Assembly (NCBI RefSeq): GCF_017876795.1
Contig: NZ_JAGIOR010000002.1
Span: 186,001 to 250,000 of the forward strand
Length of the DNA stretch: 64,000 nt
Source: Rhizobium leguminosarum
GTDB lineage: Bacteria > Pseudomonadota > Alphaproteobacteria > Rhizobiales > Rhizobiaceae
Direction of reading: 5' to 3'
Shown here piece by piece: positions 17,777-26,742 of the stretch. The notes below the pieces were generated by a model. That model did no database searches. It had not been told where the DNA came from and worked only from the letters and a program-made list of their open reading frames with translations. Position numbers and translations under genes: made by a program. Each line of letters begins with the position of its first letter. The stretch's first letter is position 1.

Positions 17777-18862
17777 ATGGCCAAAAGCAGTTCCGACCCC
17801 CGTGATGAGGTCAATGCCCCGTTGGCACATGGCGCGCTAAGCCTGCCATTGGTGACGATCGACGATTACAACAACGAACTGCGGGACAAGGATGGTTTCG
17901 TTGGCGACAATGCCAACAAGAAGACTTTCCAAATGAAGCTCGACGATTGGAGAAAACGCATCCGCAAGGTCGGAGACGACCCGATCGGCAAGACCGCGAC
18001 GGCGAAGCTTTCCAAGAAGAAGATCGATGCCTTTCTCAACGGCGACGATATGGAGGCAGCGGCATTGATCATGGGAGCGGTGGAGGACTTTGCCCAGGAC
18101 TTTGCCGACGTGATTGGAAAGTTCCTGAAGGATAAGCGCTGGGTCAAGACGGAACGCATCGTCGTTGGCGGCGGCTTCCGGCAGAGCCGGTTCGGCGAGC
18201 TGACCATCGCCAGGACCATGGTTATCCTCAAGGCGGCCGGCATCGACGTCGAGGTCGTGCCAATCGTTCACCATCCTGATGAGGCTGGACTGATCGGCTC
18301 GGTCCACCTGATGCCGCGCTGGATGTTCAAAGGCCACGAGGCGATCCTGGCCGTTGATATCGGCGGCACGAACGTTCGCGCCGGCGTCGTTAAATTCGGA
18401 AAGGAGGACGCTCCGAACTTCGCGGATGCGAGCGTATGGGAGTCAGCCATTTGGCGCCATGCCGATGACGAGCCAAGTCGCACCGCAACCATCGAGAAGT
18501 TGGCGGCGATGTTGCACGAACTGATCGGCAAGGCGGAGAAGGCCAATCTCAAACCTGCGCCCATCATCGGGATCGCCTGCCCCGGCATTATCAAAGCCGA
18601 TGGCTCCATCGAACGCGGCGGACAGAACCTGCCGGGCGGAAACTGGGAGAGCGACAGCTTCAACCTTCCCGCCGCGCTGATGAAGGCCATACCTAAGATC
18701 GGCGACGACAGCACATTCGTGATGATGCACAACGACGCCGTCGTGCAGGGATTGTCGCAGATCCCTTTTATGAACGACGTGTCGAGATGGGCGGTACTGA
18801 CGATCGGTACGGGTCTGGGCAATGCCCATTTCACCAATCGCGAGGCAACGAAGGCGCGATAG
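17777..18862 (+). CDS. ROK-family protein (sugar-kinase-like)
   Basis: The 361-residue protein has an unusual N-terminal region of about 185 residues with a basic, helical segment (WRKRIRKVGDD) and a LIGSVHLMPRWM stretch. The ROK ATP-binding motif AVDIGGTNVRAGVV follows, then IACPGII, NLPGGNW and TIGTGLGNAHF. The typical ROK zinc cluster (CxCGxxGC) is not visible. The start is ATG 17777, with AGAAGG ahead. A glucokinase-like or regulatory role is possible, but the substrate is unknown. Confidence 0.75.
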   Translation: MAKSSSDPRDEVNAPLAHGALSLPLVTIDDYNNELRDKDGFVGDNANKKTFQMKLDDWRKRIRKVGDDPIGKTATAKLSKKKIDAFLNGDDMEAAALIMGAVEDFAQDFADVIGKFLKDKRWVKTERIVVGGGFRQSRFGELTIARTMVILKAAGIDVEVVPIVHHPDEAGLIGSVHLMPRWMFKGHEAILAVDIGGTNVRAGVVKFGKEDAPNFADASVWESAIWRHADDEPSRTATIEKLAAMLHELIGKAEKANLKPAPIIGIACPGIIKADGSIERGGQNLPGGNWESDSFNLPAALMKAIPKIGDDSTFVMMHNDAVVQGLSQIPFMNDVSRWAVLTIGTGLGNAHFTNREATKAR

Positions 18863-19631
18863 GCTCAACCGCCACCTCCCGGGGGCGAACCAACCCCCTG
18901 GAGGCCCCTCCCCTTTTTCGCTTGGGAAAAGATGGTGATAACTGCCGCGGCTTGTTCTCGGCGGGTTCAAATTGCGCTTATCTCTCCGGCGTCACACAAG
19001 CCATGCGCAGACGAAAGATGGATCATGAACTTCAAGGGAATAAGCGCTCCGCTCAATGCTGTCCGTCTCGAGCAAATGCTCGGGCTCGTTCCGTCACGCC
19101 GCGATCCTGAAACCCGTGATCCAAACGACAAATCTTCCGGCAATGAACCCGCCCGCGGGCTGGAGGCCGAAAACCAGTACCGTTCGCCTGCCTAAGCGAC
19201 AAACGATCTTCCGTAGTCCGTAGACCGATCTGTGCAAGGTGACGGAGGTCCTTCGCGATCAGCCGGCAATGGCGTTTCGCGCTCAAAATGACCCGATCTG
19301 TCAGTATTGCGTGAATGCAATCGGCTGTGCTCGGCGGGTTCAGCCAGGCCATCAACATCGTCGACAGGCATGGTCGGGGAACAGACCGCTGCGAGCCAGT
19401 GGCCTCGTCAACGCAGGCGGGGAGCATCCTTGATGCCGGCTTTAAGGTCTGCCTCGCTTCCAACAACGAAGACATCGCCGACCGTTGAAGACGCGGCACT
19501 GTTCGATTCCATATCCCTTCACCGAAACGGTCAGCAAGCCCCCGGCGGTCAACCCCGGTGGCACCAGGAAAATGCTGCACTGCCAAAAAAATCGTCACGC
19601 ATTTCACTGCGCGTTTTTTCGGCAGCACCCA
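18863..19631. other. Long intergenic region with possible gene remnants
   Basis: About 770 bp hold no confident gene. An open frame at 19315-19488 (57 residues; SAVLGGFSQAINIVDRHGRG, then LDAGFKVCLASNNEDIADR) looks protein-like but lacks a ribosome site. It may be a gene fragment. A 56-codon frame at 19025-19195 also has no good site. The stretch could be decayed coding DNA. Confidence 0.35.
18875..18921 (+). terminator. Terminator after the ROK gene
   Basis: CCTCCCGGGGG and CCCCCTGGAGG pair over 11 bp with one mismatch and an 8-base loop (18875-18904). CCCCTCCCCTTTTT follows. Confidence 0.6.
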
Positions 19632-19704
19632 TTGACAATTCATCCTTCATGGCACTTGATAGGCTATTCCAGTAAAACAGACAGACATCCATTATACTGG
19701 AATA
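19632..19704 (+). promoter_or_regulatory. Promoter and operator of the first amino-acid ABC operon
   Basis: TTGACA (19632-19637) and TTGATA (19656-19661, 18-bp spacing) form a plausible sigma-70 promoter. Directly downstream, TATTCCAGTA (19665-19674) and TACTGGAATA (19695-19704) form a perfect 10-bp inverted repeat with centres 30 bp apart, about three helical turns. A dimeric repressor could bind both arms and block elongation or looping. The regulator is unknown; the GntR remnant at 23012 once may have served. Confidence 0.55.
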
Positions 19705-19731
19705 ATGGGAACCATCCATAAGGGGAACGCC

Positions 19732-20572
19732 ATGACCATTTCCTTTCGCACCGGCGTGATGTCGCTGGTCGCCGCCGCCATGTTGTCCACGCCTGTGCTG
19801 GCCGACGGCAGCAAGCTCGATGAAGTGCTGGCCCGCGGCCACCTCGTCCTGGGCACGGGCAGCACCAACGCGCCCTGGCACTTCAAGAGCGCTGACGACA
19901 AGCTTCAGGGTTTCGACGTCGACATGGGCCATATCATCGCCAAGGCTCTCTTCGGTGATCCTGAGAAGATCGAATATGTGAACCAGTCCTCCGACGCCCG
20001 CATCCCAAACATTACCACTGACAAGGTCGACATCACCTGCCAGTTCATGACCGTTACCGGCCGAACGCGCCCAGCAGGTTGCCTTCACCATTCCCTATTA
20101 TCGCGAGGGTGTGGGCCTGATGCTCAAGGCGGACGCAAAATATGCCGACTACGCCGCCCTCAAGGCGGCTGGTTCTTCCGTCACCATCTCGGTTCTCCAG
20201 AACGTTTATGCCGAGACAATGGTGCATGCGGCATTGCCGGAGGCGACCGTCGATCAGTATGATTCCGTCGACCTGATCTATCAGGCCCTGGAGTCGGGAC
20301 GCGCCGACGCCGTCGCCACGGACCAGTCGTCGCTCGCCTGGTACATGACCCAAAATCCGGGCCGCTATAAGGACGCTGGCTACGGCTGGAACCCGCAGAC
20401 CTACGCTTGCGCGGTCAAGCGCGGCGACCAGGACTGGCTGAACTTCGTCAACACCGCCCTGCACGAAGCCATGACCGGCGTTGAGTTCGACTTCTACGCC
20501 AAGTCCTTCAAGACCTGGTTCGGCAAGGATCTGACGCCACCGCAGATCGGCTTTCCTGTTGAATTCAAGTAA
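19732..20572 (+). pseudogene. Polar amino-acid ABC binding protein, single-base frameshift
   Basis: The first frame (from ATG 19732, AGGGGA ahead) has a signal peptide ending VLADG, then the SBP type 3 pattern GHLVLGTGSTNAPWHF and GFDVDMGHIIAKAL. It loses frame at about 20061, where an extra C appears to be present. The second frame continues with GVGLMLKADAKY through DFYAKSFKTWFG to a stop at 20572. Removing one C in the run at 20061-20062 restores a 279-residue protein. As written the protein is truncated, so the transporter lacks a complete binding protein. A sequencing error cannot be excluded. Confidence 0.85.
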
Positions 20573-20579
20573 CGGCCAT

Positions 20580-20607
20580 GCGGAGCGGGACTGTTCTCCC
20601 GCTCCGC
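20580..20607 (+). terminator. Intercistronic hairpin after the amino-acid binding-protein gene
   Basis: GCGGAGCGGGA and TCCCGCTCCGC form a perfect 11-bp stem with a 6-base loop, seven bases after the stop. No T-tract follows. Confidence 0.6.
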
Positions 20608-20610
20608 TGC

Positions 20611-20717
20611 GCAGCATGATTTCAGGCCGGGTTGGCCTGGAATCTGAATCTTGTTTTCAATTAAAGAGTGAGAGCATGATGTTTAGAAAACCGCTCACAT
20701 TTTTCGGCATCATGTTC
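20611..20717. repeat. RIME-like rhizobial intergenic palindromic element, copy 2
   Basis: The second palindrome, AGAGCATGATG to CATCATGTTC (20671-20717), is well kept and shares AAAACCG and TTTTCGGCATCATG with copy 1. The first half (20611-20660) is degenerate but keeps GGCC/GGCC arms and AATCTGAATC. It lies inside the operon between the binding-protein and permease genes. Confidence 0.75.
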
Positions 20718-20737
20718 AGTCTGAAAGGGTGGCCCGT

Positions 20738-21400
20738 ATGGGTTACACGTTGAACTTCGGCGCCGTCTGGCGCAATTTCGATTTTCTTTTGAGCGGGCTC
20801 GCGCTCAGCCTCGGCCTTGCGGTGATCTCGATCCTGATCGGGGCTGCGATCGGTCTTGCCGTGGCATTCGCGCTGACGTCCAAAAGCCGCTTCGCAGTCG
20901 TGCCTGCACGGGTCTATGTCACGGTAATCCGCAACCTGCCGATTCTCGTCCTGGTGCTCTTCGCCTTTTTCGCGCTGCCACAGATGGGCTTGCGCCTCGA
21001 CAAGATAAAAAGCTTCGTCCTGGTCCTCTCCCTCTATTCCGGCGCCTATCTGGCCGAAGTGTTCCGCGCCGGGCTGTTGTCGATCCCGAGAGGATTGACG
21101 GAAGCCGGCCTCGCCATCGGCCTGACGGGAATGCAGATCCGCAGCTCCATCATCGCGCCGTTGATGCTGCGCAACGTGCTGCCATCGCTGTCCTCGACGA
21201 TCATCTCGCTCTTCAAGGACACCTCGCTCGCCGCCGCCATCGCCGTGCCGGAGCTGACGTTTGCTGCCCGCAAGATCAATGTCGAGAGCTTTCGCGTCAT
21301 CGAAACCTGGATGGTCACCTCGGCCCTCTACGTCGTGACCTGTTTCCTCATCGCCGCCGTGATGCGCTTCGTCGAGCGCCGCCTGGCCCTGCCGAGATAG
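20738..21400 (+). CDS. Polar amino-acid ABC transporter permease 1
   Basis: The 220-residue protein of the HisM/GlnP family has five or so predicted membrane helices. It carries the family loop RNLPILVLVLFAFFALP and the EAA-type motif LTEAGLAIGLTG that contacts the ATPase. Start 20738 is chosen because AAAGGG lies eight bases before it. It is the first of a permease pair, five bases before permease 2. Confidence 0.9.
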   Translation: MGYTLNFGAVWRNFDFLLSGLALSLGLAVISILIGAAIGLAVAFALTSKSRFAVVPARVYVTVIRNLPILVLVLFAFFALPQMGLRLDKIKSFVLVLSLYSGAYLAEVFRAGLLSIPRGLTEAGLAIGLTGMQIRSSIIAPLMLRNVLPSLSSTIISLFKDTSLAAAIAVPELTFAARKINVESFRVIETWMVTSALYVVTCFLIAAVMRFVERRLALPR

Positions 21401-21405
21401 ACCTG

Positions 21406-22065
21406 ATGACCCACACCTTTCTCGAACAACTCTGGATCGCCCGCTACGTCATCATCAACGGCGTCGGTGTGACCGTGTCGATCTCTCTGCTGGCCATCCT
21501 CGCGGGTTCCGTCCTCGGCGTTTTCGTCGGTCTGGCGCTCGTCTATGGCAATGTTGTTTTGCGTGTGGCCGTGCGCGCCTATACCGATATCATCCGCGGC
21601 ACGCCGGTGCTCGTGCTCGTGCTGGCAAGCTACTATGTCTCCGCCGCCGTCGGTCTCGATCTCGGGCCGTTTTCAGCCGGTGTGCTCGCTCTTGCGATCT
21701 TCTGCTCCTCGCATGTCGGCGAAATCGTGCGCGGTGCGCTTCAGGCGATCCCGAAGGGGCAGACAGAAGCCGCCAAGGCGATCGGCCTGACCTTTACCCA
21801 GACCTTCACCTCGGTGCTGTGGCCGCAGGCAATGCGCCAGTGCCTGCCGGCATGGGTGAATACGGCGGCCGAGATGGTGAAGGCCTCGACGCTGCTTTCG
21901 GTCATCGGCGTCGCGGAGCTTCTCCTGCGCACGCAGGAGATCATCTCCCGTAATTTCATGAGCCTCCAGTTCTATTTTCTAGCCGGTGGTCTCTTTTTCA
22001 TCGTCAATTACGGCATCGAGCACTTCGGCAGATATGTCGAGCGCAAGACCGCCCTGCCGTCCTGA
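21406..22065 (+). CDS. Polar amino-acid ABC transporter permease 2
   Basis: The 219-residue HisQ/GlnP-family protein has RGTPVLVLVLASYYVSA and the EAA-type segment QTEAAKAIGLTFTQTF. It pairs with the preceding permease to form a heterodimeric channel. The genes are five bases apart and the ATPase gene begins 12 bp after it. Transport direction is uptake, by family. Confidence 0.9.
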   Translation: MTHTFLEQLWIARYVIINGVGVTVSISLLAILAGSVLGVFVGLALVYGNVVLRVAVRAYTDIIRGTPVLVLVLASYYVSAAVGLDLGPFSAGVLALAIFCSSHVGEIVRGALQAIPKGQTEAAKAIGLTFTQTFTSVLWPQAMRQCLPAWVNTAAEMVKASTLLSVIGVAELLLRTQEIISRNFMSLQFYFLAGGLFFIVNYGIEHFGRYVERKTALPS

Positions 22066-22077
22066 GGAGTTCAACCG

Positions 22078-22848
22078 ATGGCCAACACCATTCTCGACAT
22101 CAAGGGTCTGCGCAAGACTTACGGCATCCACGAGGTCCTCAAAGGCGTCGATTGCGCCGTAGGGGAAGGCGAGGTCATTTCCATCATTGGCTCGTCCGGC
22201 TCTGGAAAGACCACCTTGCTGCGCTGCGTCAACATGCTGGAAGAATTCCAGGGCGGTACGATCAGCCTCGATGGCGAGGAGATCGGCTACCGCGCCGAAG
22301 GCGCGACGCGCCGCCGCAAGAGCGAGAAGGAAATTGCCCGCCAGCGCGCACTGACCGGTATGGCTTTTCAGCAGTTCAATCTCTTCCCGCATATGAGTGC
22401 GGCTGAAAACGTCATGCTCGGCCTCGTCAAGGTGAAGAAAATGACGAAGCCCGAGGCCCGCGCCATCGCCGAAAAATGGCTCGATCGTGTCGGCCTCGCC
22501 GCGCGCACCAACCACTATCCCGGACAGCTTTCCGGCGGCCAGCAGCAGCGCGTCGCCATCGCCCGCGCCATCGCCATGTCACCGAGGCTAATGCTGTTCG
22601 ACGAAGTGACCTCGGCGCTTGATCCGGAACTGGTGGGCGAAGTGCTGCAGGTCATCAAGGGGCTTGCCGCCGACGGCATGACCATGCTGCTCGTCACACA
22701 TGAAATGCGCTTCGCCTACGAGGTTTCATCACGCGTCATCTTCATGAACCAGGGGGTTATCTGCGAGGAGGGAGATCCGAAGGAAATGTTCGTGCGGCCG
22801 AAGACCGAACGGCTCGCAGAATTCCTCAAAACCTCGAGTTTCAATTAA
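22078..22848 (+). CDS. Polar amino-acid ABC transporter ATPase
   Basis: The 256-residue ATPase has Walker [11 protein letters not shown] loop [12 protein letters not shown], signature [17 protein letters not shown] and Walker [15 protein letters not shown], the PAAT-family signature. An insertion near residue 75 ([12 protein letters not shown]) is seen in some members. GAGGAG lies before the ATG. It energises the two permeases. The system may now depend on another binding protein because its own is frameshifted. Confidence 0.93.
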   Translation: MANTILDIKGLRKTYGIHEVLKGVDCAVGEGEVISIIGSSGSGKTTLLRCVNMLEEFQGGTISLDGEEIGYRAEGATRRRKSEKEIARQRALTGMAFQQFNLFPHMSAAENVMLGLVKVKKMTKPEARAIAEKWLDRVGLAARTNHYPGQLSGGQQQRVAIARAIAMSPRLMLFDEVTSALDPELVGEVLQVIKGLAADGMTMLLVTHEMRFAYEVSSRVIFMNQGVICEEGDPKEMFVRPKTERLAEFLKTSSFN

Positions 22849-23011
22849 AGGCGATGGCGATGGGTGGTTCGGTCCCGGGCGCAGGGTCGGATCAAGTCGG
22901 TCGGGACTTTGAGCGCCGGCGGCATTGGCGACAGCCAATGTCGGGGCGAGGGGCGGGCACGCATAAATTACGCTCAGCCTGCATGCCCCGCAGGCAAATT
23001 TCCCGCAAGGC

Positions 23012-23524
23012 ATGCGAGACATCTTGGAAATCCTGAGCGCAGAATTTTGGCATGCGCTTTGCTTTCTGTCTTGTATGCAAGTTGGTGAAACATCCGGGAC
23101 CACGCAAAAGTCCATCGAGACGACGATCGTCTCCGGCATCCCTGCGGGCGACCGCCAGCGCCTGACTTATTTGATGGGTGATTTCCATATCCGCATAGCC
23201 GAATTGAGCGGGAACGCCATCATCATCGATATCCTTCGCGATCTGACAGCGAGGACGATCCTCATTTCGATGCTCTATCAATCTGAATTTCATGCTGCAC
23301 AGTCTCATGAAGGGCATTGCCGCATCTTCGCGGCCATGCATGCGGGCGATTTCGTCAGGGCTGCGGAACTCTCTGTCGAGCATCTCGACGAAGTGGAAAT
23401 CGGCCTCGACCTCACGACGCGCCCGGACCCGCTCTCGGAACTGCGCAGTTCCCTGTCGCTTCCCCCCAGAACCGCGTCCTTACCTCTCAGATCTAAAAAG
23501 TCACAACTTCAAAGGAGTAATTAA
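23012..23524 (+). pseudogene. GntR-family regulator remnant (FCD domain only)
   Basis: From about residue 35 the frame reads as the C-terminal ligand domain of a FadR-type GntR protein: the metal-site region FHIRIAELSGN, then ISMLYQSEF, HEGHCRIFAAMHAGDFVRA and SVEHLDEVE. The N-terminal winged helix that binds DNA is missing, and the sequence before about 23080 does not resemble it. The fragment ends three bases before the next binding-protein gene. It is probably a 5'-truncated regulator left by a deletion between the two transporter operons. Confidence 0.7.
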
Positions 23525-23527
23525 CGC

Positions 23528-24313
23528 ATGCTGACAAGACGAGTCTTCTTCGCAATCGCGACCCTGGCAGCAACCTTCGGCTTCGGCTCCGCGTCTCGTG
23601 CCGATGCCCTCGCCGACATCACGGCGCGCGGTACGCTGCGTGTCGCTGTCCCGCAGGATTTCCCGCCATTCGGTAGCGTCGGCACTGATATGGCGCCGAT
23701 GGGCTACGATATCGACGTCGCCAATCTCATTGCCGAAAAGCTGGGCGTCAAGACCGAGCTTGTGCCGGTCACCAGTGCCAACCGCGTCCCTTATCTGCAG
23801 ACGAACAAAGTCGATCTGGTCATTTCCAGCCTCGGTAAGAATGCGGAGCGCGAAAAGGTGATCGACTTCTCTGCAGCTTACGCCCCCTTCTTCAACGGCG
23901 TTTTCGCGCCGGCCGATCTTTCGATCGCCAAGGTAGAAGATCTCGCGGGCAAGAGCATCGGCGTCACGCGCGGCGCCGTGGAGGACCTCGAGCTGACGAA
24001 GATTGCTCCGGCCGATGCGACGATCAAGCGTTACGAGGACAATAACGGCACGATCACAGCTTTCCTTTCCGGCCAGGTCGACACCATCGCCACCGGCAAC
24101 GTCGTGGCTGCGGCGATCCTCGCCAAAAATCCCCCCAAACGCCCTGAACTCAAATTCCTGATCAAGAATTCGCCCTGCTACATCGGTCTGAACAAGGAGC
24201 AGTCGGCTCTTCTGGAGAAGGTGAACGGCATTATCGCTGCCGCCAAAACCGATGGCGCGCTGAGCACCATATCGCAGAAGTGGCTCGGCACCGATCTCCC
24301 GTCGGATCTCTAA
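23528..24313 (+). CDS. Polar amino-acid ABC binding protein
   Basis: The 261-residue protein has a signal peptide cleaved near ASRADA. The SBP type 3 pattern includes GTLRVAVPQDFPPFGS, GYDIDVANLIAEKLGV, LQTNKVDLVISSLG and DFSAAY. AAAGGAG lies before the ATG. It is the first gene of a complete second operon. The ligand is not determined; LacI-, opine- and amino-acid-type ligands all occur in this fold, with amino acids most common. Confidence 0.9.
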   Translation: MLTRRVFFAIATLAATFGFGSASRADALADITARGTLRVAVPQDFPPFGSVGTDMAPMGYDIDVANLIAEKLGVKTELVPVTSANRVPYLQTNKVDLVISSLGKNAEREKVIDFSAAYAPFFNGVFAPADLSIAKVEDLAGKSIGVTRGAVEDLELTKIAPADATIKRYEDNNGTITAFLSGQVDTIATGNVVAAAILAKNPPKRPELKFLIKNSPCYIGLNKEQSALLEKVNGIIAAAKTDGALSTISQKWLGTDLPSDL

Positions 24314-24325
24314 CGACCGGTCTTA

Positions 24326-24363
24326 CGGATGTCATCCCGCGCTCGCAGGCGGGATGACATCCG
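24326..24363 (+). terminator. Intercistronic hairpin after the second amino-acid binding-protein gene
   Basis: CGGATGTCATCCCGC (24326-24340) and its exact complement (24349-24363) form a perfect 15-bp stem with an 8-base loop. It lies 12 bp after the stop and 27 bp before the permease start. No T-tract is present. Confidence 0.65.
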
Positions 24364-24390
24364 CTCGTCACCGCAAGAGGGGACAATTCT

Positions 24391-25062
24391 TTGAGCTATC
24401 ATTTCGAATTCGGTTGGCTGCTTCAATATTATCCGGAGATCATCAAGGGCATATTGGTCACGCTGGAACTTATCGCCATCGGCGGAGTGCTCGGCATTTC
24501 GCTGGGCATTTTCTGTGCCTGGGTACGCGCACTCGGGCCTGCCTGGCTGAAACCTGTCGTTGCCACCTATGTCGAACTGATCCGCAACACTCCGTTCCTG
24601 ATCCAGCTGTTTTTCATCTTTTTCGGCCTGCCGTCGCTCGGCCTTCGGCTATCCGAACTGACGGCCGCCAACCTGGCGATGGTCGTTAACCTCGGCGCCT
24701 ATAGCTGCGAAATTATCCGCGCCGGCATCCAGGCAACCCCGAAGGGTCAGTTCGAAGCAGGCGAGAGCCTCGCCATGACGCGCTTCGAAACTTTCCGCCA
24801 TGTCGTTCTCGTGCCGTCGCTGCAGCGCATCTGGCCGGCGCTGTCGTCACAAGTGGTCATCGTCATGCTCGGCTCATCGGTCGTGTCACAGATCGCCGCC
24901 GAGGATCTGACCTTTGCCGCGAACTTCATCCAATCGCGAACCTTCCGCGCCTTCGAGGCCTACATCGTCTCGACAGCCATTTATCTGGTGATGGCAATCC
25001 TGCTTCGGCAGTTGCTGGGGATCGTCGGCGGCTTCATTTTCCCGAGGAGAGAAGCACGATGA
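24391..25062 (+). CDS. Polar amino-acid ABC transporter permease 1 (second system)
   Basis: The 223-residue protein has five predicted helices, RNTPFLIQLFFIFFGLPSLG and the EAA-type loop QFEAGESLAMTRFETF. The start is TTG at 24391 with AGAGGGGA ahead. It overlaps the next permease by four bases (ATGA). It belongs to the HisM/GlnP family. Confidence 0.9.
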   Translation: MSYHFEFGWLLQYYPEIIKGILVTLELIAIGGVLGISLGIFCAWVRALGPAWLKPVVATYVELIRNTPFLIQLFFIFFGLPSLGLRLSELTAANLAMVVNLGAYSCEIIRAGIQATPKGQFEAGESLAMTRFETFRHVVLVPSLQRIWPALSSQVVIVMLGSSVVSQIAAEDLTFAANFIQSRTFRAFEAYIVSTAIYLVMAILLRQLLGIVGGFIFPRREAR

Positions 25063-25718
25063 TCGAGTTCACTCTCTGGGACATCCTGCGCAACCTGCTG
25101 CTGGCCACTCGCTGGACGATCCTGCTTTCGCTCGTCTCGTTCGTCGGCGGCGGCGCGGTCGGACTGGGGCTGCTATTCCTGCGCATCAGCAAGCTCAAGA
25201 CATTCAAGGTGCTCGCGAAATATTACATCGAACTTTTCCAGGGCACCCCGCTGCTGATGCAGCTCTTCATCGCTTTTTTCGGTCTCGGCCTTTTCGGCAT
25301 CGATGTGCCGGCTTGGCTTGCTGCTGGGCTGACGCTCACTCTGTGGAGCGCCGCCTTCCTCGCCGAAATCTGGCGAGGCTGCGTCGAAGCCGTCGCCAAG
25401 GGCCAATGGGAAGCCTCAGCCAGCCTCGGCATGGGCCGGTTGCAGCAGATGCGTTACGTTATCCTCCCGCAGGCGCTAAGGGTGGCCATACCACCCACGG
25501 TCGGTTTCTCCGTGCAAATCGTCAAAGGAACGGCGCTGACCTCGATCATCGGCTTCGTCGAATTGTCGAAAGCGGGCACCGTGGTCACCAATGCGACTTT
25601 CCAGCCCTTCACCGTCTACGGGCTTGTCGCCCTCATCTACTTCGCCCTTTGCTGGCCGTTGTCAAAAAGCAGCCAGATCCTGGAAAGGAAGCTCAATGTC
25701 GCTCATCGAAATCAGTGA
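25059..25718 (+). CDS. Polar amino-acid ABC transporter permease 2 (second system)
   Basis: The 219-residue HisQ/GlnP-family permease has ELFQGTPLLMQLFIAFFGLG and the EAA-type segment QWEASASLGMGRLQQM. Its 3' end overlaps the ATPase start by 23 bases, which indicates tight coupling of the two genes. Confidence 0.9.
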   Translation: MIEFTLWDILRNLLLATRWTILLSLVSFVGGGAVGLGLLFLRISKLKTFKVLAKYYIELFQGTPLLMQLFIAFFGLGLFGIDVPAWLAAGLTLTLWSAAFLAEIWRGCVEAVAKGQWEASASLGMGRLQQMRYVILPQALRVAIPPTVGFSVQIVKGTALTSIIGFVELSKAGTVVTNATFQPFTVYGLVALIYFALCWPLSKSSQILERKLNVAHRNQ

Positions 25719-26421
25719 AGTCCGCAAAAGCTTCGGAACCACCGAGGTGCTGAAAGGCATCAATCTCGATGTGGAGGCCGGCGAAGTCATCGCCATTATC
25801 GGCAAGAGCGGTTCGGGCAAGTCGACCTTGCTTCGCTGCATCAATGGCCTGGAGACCATCACCGACGGCTCAATCTCCGTGGCCGGCGCGCAGCTCCTCG
25901 ATGACGAAGTGCATCTGAAGGCATTGCGTCTCAAGGTTGGCATGATTTTTCAGCAGTTCAACCTTTTCCCGCACCTGACGGTCGGAGGCAACGTCATGCT
26001 GTCGCAGACCGTGGTCAAGAAGACCCCGAAGACCGAAGCCGAGGCCACCGCCCGAAAAATGCTGGAGCGGGTGGGGCTGGGCCACAAGTTCGATGTCTAT
26101 CCGTACGAGCTCTCGGGCGGCCAGCAGCAGCGCGTCGCCATTGCCCGCGCGCTCGCCATGCAGCCGAGCGCGCTTCTTTGCGACGAGATCACCTCGGCGC
26201 TCGATCCGGAACTGGTTGCCGAAGTTCTGGCCGTTGTGCGCGAGCTTGCCGCTGAGGGAATGACGCTGCTGATGGTCACGCACGAGATGAAGTTTGCCCG
26301 CGACGTCTGCAGCCGCGTCGTCTTCATGCATCAGGGCCGGGTCCACGAAGTCGGCGTCCCGGAGGAAGTCTTCGCCAATCCACAGACTGCGGAGCTGAAA
26401 CAGTTTCTCGGCGTCAGCTAA
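25696..26421 (+). CDS. Polar amino-acid ABC transporter ATPase (second system)
   Basis: The 241-residue ATPase has Walker [11 protein letters not shown] loop [12 protein letters not shown], signature [17 protein letters not shown] and Walker [17 protein letters not shown] 25696 is preferred because AAGGAAG lies about seven bases before it and the family strand begins at once. It closes the second operon. Confidence 0.93.
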   Translation: MSLIEISEVRKSFGTTEVLKGINLDVEAGEVIAIIGKSGSGKSTLLRCINGLETITDGSISVAGAQLLDDEVHLKALRLKVGMIFQQFNLFPHLTVGGNVMLSQTVVKKTPKTEAEATARKMLERVGLGHKFDVYPYELSGGQQQRVAIARALAMQPSALLCDEITSALDPELVAEVLAVVRELAAEGMTLLMVTHEMKFARDVCSRVVFMHQGRVHEVGVPEEVFANPQTAELKQFLGVS

Positions 26422-26742
26422 GACGCAGTGACAACAGCCACCTTGGTGGACGCGCATTTCGCGTGCTGCGTTTGTGCGTCGATTACTCGTTCGATGCGAA
26501 CACTCTCGCCGTTCCAGCAACGCTGATGCCGGCCATGCGCCGCCGAGCGATCTTGCAGCGTTTATCCAGGTTGATGTGAGAGTGGGTGAGGTTCGTTGCG
26601 CTTTCCTTGCGGGTAATAGACCATTTACCCATCGCAAGTCAGGCTTCATCCTTGACCCCACCCTTCAAAAGCAACCAATGAACCGCACCGACATCAATTT
26701 TCCTTCTCCTATCCTCTTATGCAACCATCAGAAAACCTTCTC
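26422..26742. other. Intergenic region
   Basis: About 320 bp after the ATPase gene show no gene, terminator or repeat that I can support. The region before 26743 has no obvious ribosome site, so the esterase start is uncertain. Confidence 0.4.

Noticed and set aside
19053..19643. 196-codon minus-strand frame in the long intergenic region
   Set aside because: Low-quality composition, no ribosome site, and overlap with the promoter of the amino-acid operon.
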